Shown here piece by piece: positions 63,478-64,000 of a stretch of 64,000 nt of DNA. The notes under the pieces are model-generated. The model searched no databases. It saw nothing but the letters and a program-made list of their open reading frames with translations, and was not told where the DNA came from. The DNA comes from Pochonia chlamydosporia 170 (Eukaryota > Ascomycota > Sordariomycetes > Hypocreales > Clavicipitaceae), in assembly GCF_001653235.2 (NCBI RefSeq), contig NC_035790.1, positions 1,302,001-1,366,000 of the forward strand, in the 5' to 3' direction. The position numbers and the translations under genes were made by a program. The first letter of the stretch is position 1. The number at the start of each line of letters is the position of its first letter.

Positions 63478-64000
63478 ATGACAACCCACTCAACAGCCAA
63501 CAGTGGCCACAATGGTCGCCAAGATGGCTTTGCATCTGCGAATGTTTCCTACCGGCCGCAGCCAGGTTCGCCGACCTTGACAAACCCTGATATGATTCTG
63601 CCAGACTATGACGAACCCGAACCGCTTGACGAACGATCCCATTCGCCCTTGGTGATGTGGAATAATGCGCATACCTCCCACGACTTTCACGACTTCTCGC
63701 AGGCTGGTTATATTTCGGGACCGCTGCCACCCACTACGCCCATCATATACGGAAACGGCACGATGCTCTCAGACATTGGTGAGGTTACCGAGGTTGAGAG
63801 TACGGTGGGTGGCCACCGACCAAACCGGAATTCCTCTGGCCTCTCCGGTACCCCTAATACAGGCAGCGGCACTCCGCTACGCTCTTCGCCGACAATGGGG
63901 AAGAAGACGTTGAAAAAGAAACCTCATGCTATAACGAAACGCGAACGCCGCCTGTCGATTGAGTCCACAAGCTCTGTTGATACCATTGAAGGGCCACAGA
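63478..64000 (+). CDS. 5' end of an uncharacterised gene, cut by the window edge
   Basis: An ATG at 63478 opens a frame that stays open to the last base (174 residues seen, no intron). The translation is hydrophilic and disordered: it starts MTTHSTANSGHNGRQDG, then has an acidic DYDEPEPLDERS patch, a PLPPTTPIIYGNGTMLSDIGEV segment that looks like a conserved short motif, a Ser/Thr/Gly stretch and finally a basic cluster (KKTLKKK) with KRERRLSIESTSS, a likely phosphorylation region. It looks like the disordered N-terminus of a larger regulatory or cytoskeletal protein. The family cannot be named from this part. The long CT-rich upstream sequence is consistent with a leader. Confidence 0.7.
   Translation, partial: MTTHSTANSGHNGRQDGFASANVSYRPQPGSPTLTNPDMILPDYDEPEPLDERSHSPLVMWNNAHTSHDFHDFSQAGYISGPLPPTTPIIYGNGTMLSDIGEVTEVESTVGGHRPNRNSSGLSGTPNTGSGTPLRSSPTMGKKTLKKKPHAITKRERRLSIESTSSVDTIEGPQ

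Overview
This is a stretch of nuclear chromosome from a filamentous ascomycete, most likely a sordariomycete and probably Hypocreales (Metarhizium-like); the order-level call is inference from protein flavour. The evidence is short GT-AG introns of about 45-170 nt with CTAAC/CTGAC-type branch points, monocistronic genes on both strands, intergenic spaces of 0.3-14 kb, and protein families typical of such fungi (Ssk2-type MAPKKK, peroxisomal dienoyl-CoA reductase, NNP nitrate porter, Kre9-type GPI protein). No rRNA, tRNA, CRISPR array or intact transposon was recognised.

Layout. 0-7.3 kb: the 3' end of a coiled-coil She3-like gene, a five-exon uncharacterised gene behind a leader rich in introns, and a membrane-anchored sterol-dehydrogenase-like NAD(P)-epimerase. 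7.3-18.4 kb: a Hol1-type MFS transporter, a membrane-anchored histidine acid phosphatase and a peroxisomal-type 2,4-dienoyl-CoA reductase, separated by empty spacers. 18.4-32 kb: about 13.7 kb with no gene I can support, carrying short recurrent motifs (TACTCCGTA, TACCTAGGTA). 32-41 kb: the HOG-pathway MAPKKK, cytidine deaminase, a secreted Thr/Cys repeat protein and a basic Ser/Pro-rich protein. 44.6-50.3 kb: a divergent pair made of an orphan gene and an Hsp70-like ATPase gene with a short assembly gap in one intron, then a WDR5/Swd3-like WD40 protein. 53-64 kb: a Kre9-type GPI protein, a nitrate/nitrite porter, an NAD-dependent methylene-THF dehydrogenase, and the 5' end of an uncharacterised gene running off the window.

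Most genes are unrelated housekeeping, signalling or surface functions, and I see no biosynthetic cluster. The most unusual locus is the divergent orphan/Hsp70-like pair at 44.6-48.5 kb, whose two starts are only 157 bp apart. Its Hsp70-like member has an altered phosphate-binding motif, a GC-AG intron and a TGA that must be either spliced out or a nonsense codon. Exon coordinates in the gene entries were worked out by hand from splice motifs and reading-frame continuity and have not been tested against transcripts.
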